Shown: one piece after another, positions 52,859-61,205 of the stretch | How positions within the stretch are numbered: position 1 is the first letter of the stretch | How the letters are laid out: every line of letters begins with the position of its first letter | NCBI RefSeq assembly: GCF_030369675.1 | Contig: NZ_CP128477.1 | Location: forward strand, 2,232,001-2,296,000 | Origin: Peteryoungia algae | GTDB lineage: Bacteria; Pseudomonadota; Alphaproteobacteria; Rhizobiales; Rhizobiaceae | DNA: 64,000 nucleotides | Direction: 5' to 3' | Program-made: the position numbers and the translations under genes | Notes under the pieces: generated by a model | The model's input: only the letters and a program-made list of their open reading frames with translations | Database searches by the model: none | What the model was told of the DNA's origin: nothing

Positions 52859-53866
52859 GTGAAACATCTCTCCTCCGTCAAATGCCTTGGCCCACTTGCT
52901 GTTTTTCTTGGGTCTGCCGCGTTCTTTGCAATCCCTGCGCAGGCCCACGAAGACCAGTCCCATGATGCACAGGCACATTGCGAAGCAGTCATGACCTCGG
53001 TCGAAAAAGCCGGTTTTGCAGATACGGTAACGGTGACCTGTGAGGACGACCGCGCGATCATCTCCTCCGACACCTATCCTGCTCATGAGCTGATGACCGG
53101 CATTGTCGGCACGAACGAACAGGTGCCGCTCCCCGCCAAAAAATATGATGCGCCAATCCCGTTGAAACCAGTGCTGGGCGACACGCCGCAAACGCGCGAC
53201 GCGGCACTTGGAGTTGCGGTCAATGGCGTTCCGATTTTCGACTATACCGGCGGCGGGGAGATGACAGAGAAAGACCTTCATCATCACCAGACCGAGCACG
53301 ACACCTTACTGACCCAGCAACTCGACATCTGCGGTGGCCATGCGGGTCGCGGGGATGACTATCACTACCACATGAAACCCGTCTGCATGATCGCGCAGAT
53401 GGAAAACGCGGGCAATGATGCCATCATCGGCTGGGCCTTCGATGGTTTCCCGATCTATGGTGACAACAACCCCGACGGAACACCTGTTGTCGAGGGCATG
53501 CTGGATGTCTGCAATGGTCAAACGGACCAGACATATGGCTATCGCTACCACACCTCCGAAGATGCCCCATATATCATCCAATGCCTGATGGGGGAGGTTG
53601 GTGACCTGCGCGAACTGCCACGCACCGCTCCGCTGACCAGCGCTGCCACAGGACAGACGGTCGAGCCGGGGCAGCCTCCGGCCGGGGGCGTCGAGAACCT
53701 GATCTTCACCCAAGACAAGAACGGCAGCCGCAGCATGGATTACCGTTACCACGGTGAAGACTATTACATCCGCTACAGCCCCTCTGGCACCGAGGACTGC
53801 TACAATTTCGAGACCAAAACCGTCACCAATGACGGTGAGATCCGAACCGGCGAGTTCTGCCGATAA
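52859..53866 (+). CDS. Exported YHYH domain protein 1
   Basis: 335-residue protein starting at GTG behind AAAGGA. The signal peptide ends near AQAHEDQ (about residue 29). The YHYH domain is recognisable by DICGGHAGRGDDYHYH (about residues 156-171), GWAFDGFPIYG and the later GYRYHTSE. Cysteine and histidine clusters suggest metal binding; the family has no established function. It lies 76 bp after paralog A and is probably co-transcribed. A second YHYH protein is encoded at 58077. Confidence 0.85.
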   Translation: MKHLSSVKCLGPLAVFLGSAAFFAIPAQAHEDQSHDAQAHCEAVMTSVEKAGFADTVTVTCEDDRAIISSDTYPAHELMTGIVGTNEQVPLPAKKYDAPIPLKPVLGDTPQTRDAALGVAVNGVPIFDYTGGGEMTEKDLHHHQTEHDTLLTQQLDICGGHAGRGDDYHYHMKPVCMIAQMENAGNDAIIGWAFDGFPIYGDNNPDGTPVVEGMLDVCNGQTDQTYGYRYHTSEDAPYIIQCLMGEVGDLRELPRTAPLTSAATGQTVEPGQPPAGGVENLIFTQDKNGSRSMDYRYHGEDYYIRYSPSGTEDCYNFETKTVTNDGEIRTGEFCR

Positions 53867-54245
53867 GGTCGCCACTCCCTGTCGTGGCGATCAAGGATTC
53901 TCGCAACGCATGGCGACATCGCGGGGACCAGCAACAGCAGCGCCACCTTTCAAGCCCACGAGCACGGCCTCCCAGAATAGGGACCGTCTCCCTGCCCGCA
54001 TGGAATACGTGCAGGTTGGAAGCGATGGCAGCTCCCCACTACCGTGGCGCACGCGCCCAGAGAAGGAAGCAGTCCACGACGATGGGGTCGCGGACTGCAT
54101 AAGCTCAGACTGCCCGGCGGCGCGTAACCCGGTCAATCCGAGGCACGCGCACCGCCTGTCGCCGAGTGGCACACATTAGCGGCTGCCGTTCGCAATCTCG
54201 GCTCCAAAGGTACACCAATCAGGTGTTCGTCTGGCAAGGATCGAC
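53867..54245. other. Gap without a convincing gene
   Basis: Convergent intergenic region between YHYH protein 1 and the AhpD-like gene. Open frames on both strands are compositionally biased (Arg-, Gln- or Ser-rich) with no ribosome site or domain. No terminator with a clear U-tract was seen. Confidence 0.5.
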
Positions 54246-54809
54246 TCAACGCTTTGAGACGGGGGTCCAGCTGTACTTTTCGAAAGGCGCATCGACCGGC
54301 GTTTTTGCGATATGGTTGGTGTAGTTGCTCATCAGTTTCTGCGCCAGGCCGAGAATAACCTCCAGGACTTGCTGATCCCCGTATCCCTCGGCATAGAATG
54401 CATCCATCTGCTCTTCGGTCGGGTTGCCACGGCTCTCCAGCATTGCCAGTGTGAACGTGCGCAAGGCCTCCAGCTTGGATGTCGGCAGAGGCGTTTCATC
54501 GCGCAGCGCGTTCGTCACGTCGTCGCTGACCTGCATTGCTTTTGCGATGCCTGTATGCGCTGGAACACAGTAATGGCATTCATGGGCAACATTGATGGTT
54601 TGCCACACGACGGTCTTCTCCTCGGCATCGAACGAGGTCTCTTCCGCAAACAGGCGATGCAGGACCTGATAGCCGTCCAACAGCGCGGGCGCACCCGCCA
54701 TGACAGCGTGCAAACCTGGCAAACGTCCAAATGCTTTCTTCGATTTCTCGATCAGCGGGATGGATGCAGCCGGCGCGTTGGTTTCATTGAGGCGTTCGAA
54801 TCTGCTCAT
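54246..54809 (-). CDS. AhpD-like/carboxymuconolactone decarboxylase family protein
   Basis: 187-residue helical protein with the AhpD active-site motif E77-C78-H79-Y80-C81-x3-H85 (HECHYCVPAH), a CxxC thiol pair typical of alkylhydroperoxidases. I chose the ATG at 54809 because the 14-codon extension upstream lies over the promoter/operator side. It is divergent from a TetR gene with two operator-like repeats between. Likely function is reduction of organic peroxides or reactive electrophiles. Confidence 0.85.
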   Translation of the reverse strand: MSRFERLNETNAPAASIPLIEKSKKAFGRLPGLHAVMAGAPALLDGYQVLHRLFAEETSFDAEEKTVVWQTINVAHECHYCVPAHTGIAKAMQVSDDVTNALRDETPLPTSKLEALRTFTLAMLESRGNPTEEQMDAFYAEGYGDQQVLEVILGLAQKLMSNYTNHIAKTPVDAPFEKYSWTPVSKR

Positions 54810-54852
54810 CTGATTTTCCTTCCGTTTCAAGTCCGTCGTCAATCTGCTCATT

Positions 54853-54868
54853 TTGAGTGATCGCTCAA
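54853..54868. promoter_or_regulatory. TetR operator candidate 1 (TTGAG-N6-CTCAA)
   Basis: TTGAGTGATCGCTCAA, 5-bp arms around six bases, between the divergent AhpD-like and TetR genes. The second site at 54876 is its reverse complement with one change. Confidence 0.75.
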
Positions 54869-54875
54869 GTTATTT

Positions 54876-54891
54876 TTGAGCGTTCACTCAA
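54876..54891. promoter_or_regulatory. TetR operator candidate 2 (TTGAG-N6-CTCAA)
   Basis: TTGAGCGTTCACTCAA, centred 23 bp from site 1. Two tandem sites between a TetR gene and its divergent target strongly suggest repression of both. Confidence 0.75.
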
Positions 54892-54944
54892 CAAATATTT
54901 GTGATAGTGCTGACAAGGTCATGGAGTTGGGATAGTTTGCGCTC

Positions 54945-55610
54945 ATGTCACGCACTGCTTCATATGATCGCGCCGACGCGCTGCAGGCCGCGATGGAACT
55001 TTTCTGGGCCAAGGGCTACCACGACACGTCGATGAAAGATCTCGAACGGGCGCTGTCTCTCCGGCCCGGTTCGATCTATGCCGCCTTCCAGAGCAAGGAA
55101 GCACTTTTCCGCGAAGCGCTGGAGCGCTACTCCGCGCAAATGGAGGCCAACTTGCTTGCATTGGTGAATGACAGCCCCTCCCCGCTCATCGCCTTGCGGA
55201 TGCATCTGATTTCATTGTCGGATCTCAGGCCAGCAGATCGCCCATCAAGCGCCTGCATGCTCGTGAAATCGCTGCTCGAGGTACCAGGTGACGGCAAACT
55301 GCGGGACCTCATTCTAGCCCACCTGGACCAAATAGAGAGCGTAATTTCGAAGGTTTTACAGAAGGCACAATTGGCGCGCGAGCTACCTGTAGACGCCGAT
55401 CTGGATCGGCTGGCGATACGCATTCAGACTTATATTTTTGGTTTGAAGATACAGGCGCAGCGCCAGATCGACCCCCAAAAAATGCGGCTGCTTTGCCTCG
55501 ATCTTGCCGAGGAATTGCACGCCCTGTCGCCCGATTATGCCGCCATAACACCTCTGAGAACAGGCGAAACGCCGGTTTCCGCCGGGAAGACGGTCGTCAC
55601 CGAGCGGTGA
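54945..55610 (+). CDS. TetR/AcrR family regulator 2
   Basis: 221-residue repressor with a TetR helix-turn-helix at about residues 14-55 (YHDTSMKDLERALSLRPGSIYAAFQSKEALF). The C-terminal domain resembles TetR regulators that sense electrophiles or quinones. It is divergent from the AhpD-like gene with two TTGAG/CTCAA repeats between, and probably controls that gene and itself. It is followed by the two-component system but 209 bp separates them. Confidence 0.88.
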   Translation: MSRTASYDRADALQAAMELFWAKGYHDTSMKDLERALSLRPGSIYAAFQSKEALFREALERYSAQMEANLLALVNDSPSPLIALRMHLISLSDLRPADRPSSACMLVKSLLEVPGDGKLRDLILAHLDQIESVISKVLQKAQLARELPVDADLDRLAIRIQTYIFGLKIQAQRQIDPQKMRLLCLDLAEELHALSPDYAAITPLRTGETPVSAGKTVVTER

Positions 55611-55819
55611 GCCAGGCCGCGCACTCATCAAACTTCCGGACAGGACGAAAACCAAAAGGCTCGGCGCATAAGGCCTCACAGTCCGAGACGTCTTGTGTCC
55701 GAAGACCACGTCACCACGCGCCCCTTAAGTCCAGCTCCGCGTGGCGACCGCTACTGGTGCACTGAACAGCCAGTCAGTTATGTGCATACTCGCTGCACGA
55801 TCGCGCGCGATGAGGGAGT

Positions 55820-57226
55820 ATGGACTGCTTGCGTACATCACTGACAACCAAGATCTTCCTGGCCATCGCGTCCACTTCGGTTCTGGTAATAGGCACAATG
55901 GCCTTGCTGGTGGCGCTGTCCATGCGTGATGGCTTTTCCCAATATCTGCTGAGAGGTGAGATCGCTCGCTTCAACACATTGGCGCAGGAATTGGCACTGG
56001 CGCACGACCCGGCCGCGCCGGGCTGGCCAGAACTCAAGGCAGAGGGCGAGGCTTGGAACGCTTTCGTCATCAAACATTTCAGACCACCCGGCAATCCAGA
56101 CGGAGATGACGTGAAGGCGGATCCCCTGATGATCGGGGACCGGTTAACGCTGCTGGATGCCCAAGGCGACCGCATTGCCGGTGCGACCGCACGCAGCGCG
56201 ATTTACGAGCAACGTCCGATTTGCGTCGCCGCCGATTGCAAAGATGGCGCGCCGCTTGGCTATCTCCATCTGAATGCTCCCGAATTCTCCGACAGCACTT
56301 CGGATGGCTTCTTCATTCGAGGGCAATACACGTCGCTTGCGTTCTCCGCCTTGATCGCCCTGCTGCTTTCAGCCGCTGCGGCATTCTTGATCGCTCGCCA
56401 AATTCTTATTCCGATCAAACGTTTGGAAGGCGGAGCAAAGACCCTGGCATCCGGCGACTACAGCCAACGGATCGAAAAAGACCGGACAGATGAACTGGGC
56501 GATCTTATCGCCTATCACAATGCACTTGCCGAGACGCTGGCCAAAGCGTCCCAGGCTGAACGTGAATGGATGTCCAATACGTCACATGAACTGCAGACGC
56601 CGCTTGCGGTTTTGCGTGCGCAGATTGAGGCATTGCAGGATGGTGTGCGTCAGCCCAACCAGGAAACGCTGGCCGAGATGCACGCTGCACAAATGCGGCT
56701 ATCGCGACTGGTCCAGGACCTCAAGATCCTCACTCATTCCCGCGAGCCCGAGCATGTGGCCAGTTTCAATCAAGAGGATCTGGTCGAGGTCGTAACCGAC
56801 GCCGTGCGGGTCGCACGCCCGATGCTCGAAATGGCCGGACTTGAGATTGACTGCGCATTTCCCGAAACGCTGACACTCAAATGTGACCGAACGCGCATCT
56901 CGCAGGTGATCGACAATCTTTTGCAGAACGCCGCGAGATACACCGATCCGCCGGGCAAGATACGTTTGCGGATCTGGCGCGCCAAGGGGTTCGCCCATGT
57001 ATCAATTGAAGACACGCCACCAACGGTACCGGATGACGTGCTGCCGCGGCTGTTTGACCGCTTCTTCAGAGCCGAAGGCTCCCGTTCGCGCGCTCTTGGC
57101 GGTTCGGGTCTCGGCCTTTCGGTCTGCGAGGCCATCGTTGAGGCACACGGGGGCAAGATCTCTGTTGCGACATCAGAACTGGGTGGCCTGAATGTGACCT
57201 TCACCCTGCCGGAGAGACGATCGTGA
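55820..57226 (+). CDS. Sensor histidine kinase (BaeS-like)
   Basis: 468-residue inner-membrane kinase. Helices at about 12-34 and 172-193 enclose a periplasmic sensor of about 137 residues with a close cysteine pair, C135 and C140. A HAMP domain follows (about 193-245), then the H-box with phosphoacceptor H256 (TSHELQTPLAVL), an N-box (IDNLLQNAARY), a G1 region with altered glycines (EDTPPTVPDD, as in BaeS-like kinases) and an intact GGSGLGLSV. It overlaps the response regulator gene by four bases. The exported-protein genes on both sides are likely targets. Confidence 0.9.
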   Translation: MDCLRTSLTTKIFLAIASTSVLVIGTMALLVALSMRDGFSQYLLRGEIARFNTLAQELALAHDPAAPGWPELKAEGEAWNAFVIKHFRPPGNPDGDDVKADPLMIGDRLTLLDAQGDRIAGATARSAIYEQRPICVAADCKDGAPLGYLHLNAPEFSDSTSDGFFIRGQYTSLAFSALIALLLSAAAAFLIARQILIPIKRLEGGAKTLASGDYSQRIEKDRTDELGDLIAYHNALAETLAKASQAEREWMSNTSHELQTPLAVLRAQIEALQDGVRQPNQETLAEMHAAQMRLSRLVQDLKILTHSREPEHVASFNQEDLVEVVTDAVRVARPMLEMAGLEIDCAFPETLTLKCDRTRISQVIDNLLQNAARYTDPPGKIRLRIWRAKGFAHVSIEDTPPTVPDDVLPRLFDRFFRAEGSRSRALGGSGLGLSVCEAIVEAHGGKISVATSELGGLNVTFTLPERRS

Positions 57227-57903
57227 CCAAGCCACATATCCTCATTGTCGAGGATGAGACCGCACTTGCCGAGGTAATGCGGGATTATCTGCTTTCTGAC
57301 GGCATGTCCGTGGACATCCTGTCTACAGGCACCCATGCCGTGAAGACCGCTCTCGACGGGGCGCCCAACCTCATCATCCTCGATCTAATGCTGCCCGGCG
57401 TGGATGGCTTGACGATCTGTCGCGAACTGCGCCAAACCTCCGATGTCCCCATCATCATGACGACCGCCAGGGTCGAAGAGATCGACCGCCTCCTCGGGCT
57501 CGAACTGGGAGCCGACGATTATGTCTGCAAACCATACTCTCCGCGCGAGCTCCTGGCGCGGGTGCGGGCGGTGTTGCGTCGACGCCCCACCGGTGAGCAG
57601 GTGGCATCCGAAGACCCAAAGTCGCGGCTGCAGATCGATTCTGAGAAATGGCGCGTCACCCTTGACGGCTCCGATCTGGACCTGACCCGCCGCGAGTTTT
57701 CGCTTATCGCGGCCCTGGCTGCACGCCCTGGTCGCGTGTTTTCGCGCGATCAGCTTCTCTCACTGGCATTTCCCGACGATACTGACGTCATTGACCGGAC
57801 AATCGATAGTCATATTCGCAACATCCGTCGAAAATTCCATTCAAAGACAGACTGGGATCCGATCCGCTCTGTCTATGGTGTCGGCTATGCCTATGAGGAC
57901 TGA
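57223..57903 (+). CDS. OmpR family response regulator (BaeR-like)
   Basis: 226-residue regulator. The receiver domain has D10-D11 equivalents (VEDE), phospho-acceptor D54 (LDLMLPG), T80/T81 and K103 (VCKPYSP). The C-terminal winged helix runs over about 130-226 (LTRREFSLIAALAARPGRVFSRDQLL). It overlaps the kinase gene by four bases (ATGA) and precedes the exported-protein operon, whose promoter has a good -10 but no -35, fitting activator dependence. Confidence 0.92.
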   Translation: MTKPHILIVEDETALAEVMRDYLLSDGMSVDILSTGTHAVKTALDGAPNLIILDLMLPGVDGLTICRELRQTSDVPIIMTTARVEEIDRLLGLELGADDYVCKPYSPRELLARVRAVLRRRPTGEQVASEDPKSRLQIDSEKWRVTLDGSDLDLTRREFSLIAALAARPGRVFSRDQLLSLAFPDDTDVIDRTIDSHIRNIRRKFHSKTDWDPIRSVYGVGYAYED

Positions 57904-58049
57904 TGCGACAGACGAGCGCTCTGCAGCACACAGGAATTGTGTCTGCATATTCCCTGCATACTCCTTCCATGCCCCGTCCCTGATAAGCTGGCATCACTCC
58001 GCCATTGATTTCTGCAAATGGCGTTCCGGGAAGAGGCGTTTCCGGTACA

Positions 58050-58055
58050 TATAAT
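58050..58055 (+). promoter_or_regulatory. -10 element TATAAT before the YHYH protein 2 gene
   Basis: Consensus TATAAT 22 bp before the ATG at 58077, with no recognisable -35 about 17 bp upstream. An activator-dependent promoter is likely, with the adjacent response regulator as the obvious candidate. Confidence 0.45.
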
Positions 58056-58076
58056 ACTCAAAAGAGAAGCCGCATC

Positions 58077-59243
58077 ATGCCCAATGCCCTCAGGTTCATC
58101 TGTCTACCCATTCTGGTAGCCATGGGATTTCCAGCAACGGTTTCCGCCCATACCCAAACAGGTGCCTTCCAAGAAACGGCCCTCCTTCGCGCGCCGGAGG
58201 TTGTCGATTGCACTCTGGAAAACGGCGCCAGAACCAAGTGCCAGAAACTTTCGATGGGATACTTGCCCGACGGATTGGAAATCGGACCATTCTGCCCGGC
58301 AACGGTCAATGATGCGGGTGGCCTTTGGGAGTGGACTGGCGAAAATGCGGGGCTTTACAGGATCGATGGAAACTTCCTGCGCATGCTCGACGGTCTTGGA
58401 TATCGCTTCTTCGACGACGAAGGCAATGTTTACTCGGTCGACAATGCCACGGAGCGCCCCACGGTCGATCACGCCTGCATCAATGTCTCGCTGGATGAAA
58501 GCGTCGAGATCACGATGCTGCTGCCGGTCCAGCCCGTCATGGCTGACACACCAACGGCCCTAGGGGTCGTTTCAAAGGTCGGCGTCGCGCTGGATGGCGT
58601 GCCAATCTTTTCTGATGCGCCGCCAATTCAGGTGACGGGCCACATGCCTGCACTGGACACCTGCGGCGGTCATGTCGATCCCGGCGGATGGTATCATTGG
58701 CACGGAACTTCGACAGATGTGGCAACTGTCTTCAAAGAGGAAAACATATCTGCCGATTGCGCACTCAAGCAGGACGCCAGCGCACAGTTCGGATACGCCT
58801 TCGACGGCTTCCCGATGTACGGCTCGCTTGAGGCTGACGGATCAACCCCTGTGGGACTGGATGCTTGCGGTGGTCATGTTGGCACCACCACAAATGGCAA
58901 AACCTATCACTACCATTCTTCGAAGGACTTCCCGAACCTCCCCGCCTGTCTGGTGGGTGTCGTGGCCGAGAACAATTTCACCACAACGGCAACCGCCGGC
59001 ATCGGCGCACAGCGCGCAGGCGAAGACAGGCGCAACGAGCCCCCGCGTCCGAATGGCGGACCTGGTGGAATGCCCCCGGGCTTTGAAGATGCCGCCAAAA
59101 CCCTGGGCGTCACGCCCGAGGCACTTCTCCATGCAATGAATGAAGCAGGCGGCCCGCGCGCCGACCTTGCCGCCGCAGCGGCGGCTCTGGGGATAGATGA
59201 GGCCACCTTGCGCAACGCCCTGCCACGGCCACCCCGCCCATAA
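58077..59243 (+). CDS. Exported YHYH domain protein 2
   Basis: 388-residue protein with a signal peptide ending near VSAHTQT (about residue 24). The YHYH domain shows DTCGGHVDPGGWYHWHG, FGYAFDGFPMYG and DACGGHVGTTTNGKTYHYHS, two Cys-Gly-Gly-His to aromatic-His clusters that look like metal sites. A Pro/Gly-rich linker at about 318-336 leads to a C-terminal pair of helical repeats (TLGVTPEALLHAM, then ALGIDEATLRNAL). First gene of a four-gene row with the duplicated Lcl_C protein, paralog B and the lectin. Confidence 0.85.
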   Translation: MPNALRFICLPILVAMGFPATVSAHTQTGAFQETALLRAPEVVDCTLENGARTKCQKLSMGYLPDGLEIGPFCPATVNDAGGLWEWTGENAGLYRIDGNFLRMLDGLGYRFFDDEGNVYSVDNATERPTVDHACINVSLDESVEITMLLPVQPVMADTPTALGVVSKVGVALDGVPIFSDAPPIQVTGHMPALDTCGGHVDPGGWYHWHGTSTDVATVFKEENISADCALKQDASAQFGYAFDGFPMYGSLEADGSTPVGLDACGGHVGTTTNGKTYHYHSSKDFPNLPACLVGVVAENNFTTTATAGIGAQRAGEDRRNEPPRPNGGPGGMPPGFEDAAKTLGVTPEALLHAMNEAGGPRADLAAAAAALGIDEATLRNALPRPPRP

Positions 59244-59269
59244 AAGCGCTGAAATTGGAAGGACAGGAC

Positions 59270-60463
59270 ATGCTACGCCTCTCACACATCGCTCTATTTT
59301 TCGCCGTGTCGGCCGTCAATGCTCACGCTCAGGACATCACCTATCCGGTGGTCGACACAATGCAGGATAAGTGCTTCGACCTACTGGGTGACGAGGTTGC
59401 CTGCCCCGCGAAGGGTGACGATCTTTTTGGCCAGGATGCGCAGTATTCCCGTGTTGAAGCGTCGTACACGGCCCAAGGCGACGGCACCGTTCTTGATAAC
59501 AATACGGGTCTTGTCTGGGAAAAAACGCCGCAAGACGACCGCCTTCAGTATAGCGAGGCCCTGAGCTACTGCAGCGCGCTCGAGCTGGGCGGACGCGACA
59601 ACTGGCGCGTACCCTCCATCAAGGAACTCTATTCGCTCGCCGATAACCGTGGCGAGTTGCTGAAGCCTGAGCAGGGCGAACCGACGCCCTACATTGACAC
59701 CGAATACTTCGACTTTTCCTATCCCAAGGGGCATATGGCCTTCGCTGGCCAATACTGGAGCAGCACCCTCTACGTGAAGGGGCCCGTTCAGAACGGTCGC
59801 AACCAAGCCGCGTTCGGCTTCAATTTCGCCGATGGACATATCAAGGCCTATGGCACGGGACTGGACTTTTATACTGGCGCCGCAGCAACCGGCGGATTGA
59901 CCGGAGAAGACGGAAAAGCGCCCGGCAATTACGTGCGCTGCGTGTCGGGCCAGGAAGACGTCTACGGCATGAATGCCTTTTCAGACAATGGCGACGGCAC
60001 CGTTAGCGACAGGGCCACGGGCCTGATGTGGCAAAAGGCCGACGACGGCACCCGCCGGGAATGGAAAGAAGCACTTGCCTATTGTGAGGCGCTTGATCTG
60101 GGCGGCTACGACGACTGGCGACTGCCGACCTCCAAGGCCTTGCAAAGCATCGTCGACTACAAGCGCACTAGCTTCCCGGCCATCGACACCTCCGTGTTCA
60201 CGATCACCGAAGATAATGAGACTCTGGACTTCTGGACGAGCACCACATTTGGCGATTGGAAGAACTACGCCAACGTCATCGCCTTCGGCAAGGCCCTGAG
60301 CAAAGCCGGCGATCAGACCGAATATAGCGATTGGCACGGCGCAGGTGCGCAACGCTCTTCGATCAAGACGATTGTTGGTCAGGAGACGACCGAGGATACA
60401 ACCTGCTCGGTGAACGCCTGCGACTATAACCGATCTGACAATCTCGTGCGCTGTGTGCGCTAA
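59270..60463 (+). CDS. Exported DUF1566 (Lcl_C) protein with duplicated domain
   Basis: 397-residue protein with a signal peptide ending at NAHAQ (about residue 20). Two Lcl_C-type repeats are visible: DGTVLDNNTGLVWEK with YCSALELGGRDNWRVP (about 71-126) and DGTVSDRATGLMWQK with YCEALDLGGYDDWRLP (about 242-297), each ending in a YVRCV or LVRCV tail. The fold is C-type-lectin/FGE-like. The duplication is common in the family. The ATG at 59270 follows GGAAGGA. It probably sits in the envelope or outside the cell; function unknown. Confidence 0.85.
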   Translation: MLRLSHIALFFAVSAVNAHAQDITYPVVDTMQDKCFDLLGDEVACPAKGDDLFGQDAQYSRVEASYTAQGDGTVLDNNTGLVWEKTPQDDRLQYSEALSYCSALELGGRDNWRVPSIKELYSLADNRGELLKPEQGEPTPYIDTEYFDFSYPKGHMAFAGQYWSSTLYVKGPVQNGRNQAAFGFNFADGHIKAYGTGLDFYTGAAATGGLTGEDGKAPGNYVRCVSGQEDVYGMNAFSDNGDGTVSDRATGLMWQKADDGTRREWKEALAYCEALDLGGYDDWRLPTSKALQSIVDYKRTSFPAIDTSVFTITEDNETLDFWTSTTFGDWKNYANVIAFGKALSKAGDQTEYSDWHGAGAQRSSIKTIVGQETTEDTTCSVNACDYNRSDNLVRCVR

Positions 60464-60515
60464 GCGTGCGGGCCACTCGATGGCCCGCTGTTTCGCAGGC
60501 TGAAAGGATACCGAC

Positions 60516-61157
60516 ATGAAGCGCCTCATCATCAGCTCTGTTCTGGCTGTCATCACTCCATCGATCGCCAGCGCCGAGACTTTCTCTGCCGATGTCTGGG
60601 CCGATAACTGGTTCGAAGTGCGCATCGACGGCACTCAGGTTGCCGAAGACAGCGTGGCGATCACAACCGAACGGTCTTTCAATGCCGAAAGCTTTACCTT
60701 CGAGGCCGAGCGACCTTTCACCATCGGGCTTGTCGCAAAGGATTTCATCGAGAACGACACCGGCCTGGAATATATTGGGACCAGACGGCAGCAGATGGGT
60801 GACGGAGGAGTGATCGCGCAGATCAAGGATGCGTCAGGCAGCATCGTTGCAGTCACCAATGCCGACTGGCAGTGCCATGTCATTCACACCGCCCCGCTGG
60901 ACAAGGCCTGCGAGAATGAAAGCGACCCGGTCGCCGGCGAGGGCGTTTGTGCCTTTGACATATCCGATGAGCCCGACAATTGGGACCAGGCCGCATTCGA
61001 TGCCTCGGACTGGCCTCGGGCCAGCGCTTACACATCCGAGCAGGTCGACCCCAAACTCGGCTACAACGAGATCGACTGGTCTGAGGACGCGCAATTCATC
61101 TGGGGACCCGACCTTGAGCAAAGCAACACGATCCTGTGCCGCCTAACCATCGAATAA
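60516..61157 (+). CDS. Exported protein of unknown family, paralog B
   Basis: 213-residue counterpart of the gene at 52141, with signal peptide MKRLIISSVLAVITPSIASA cleaved before ETFSAD (residue 21). Mature lengths are equal and align without gaps; all four cysteines match. Conserved blocks include DSV, ITTERSFNAES, NDTGLEYIG, RQQMGDGGVI and IWGPDL. Divergence is concentrated around mature residues 11-20, 81-110 and 141-165, as expected if a binding surface changed while the core was kept. It lies between the DUF1566 gene and the lectin gene. Confidence 0.7.
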   Translation: MKRLIISSVLAVITPSIASAETFSADVWADNWFEVRIDGTQVAEDSVAITTERSFNAESFTFEAERPFTIGLVAKDFIENDTGLEYIGTRRQQMGDGGVIAQIKDASGSIVAVTNADWQCHVIHTAPLDKACENESDPVAGEGVCAFDISDEPDNWDQAAFDASDWPRASAYTSEQVDPKLGYNEIDWSEDAQFIWGPDLEQSNTILCRLTIE

Positions 61158-61205
61158 GCACCCGATCAGACTTCCATATCACGCCAACACAGGAAAACCT
61201 CCAGC

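Noticed and set aside
53884-54172. Short frames on both strands between YHYH 1 and the AhpD-like gene
   Set aside because: Biased composition and no start signals; not supportable as genes.
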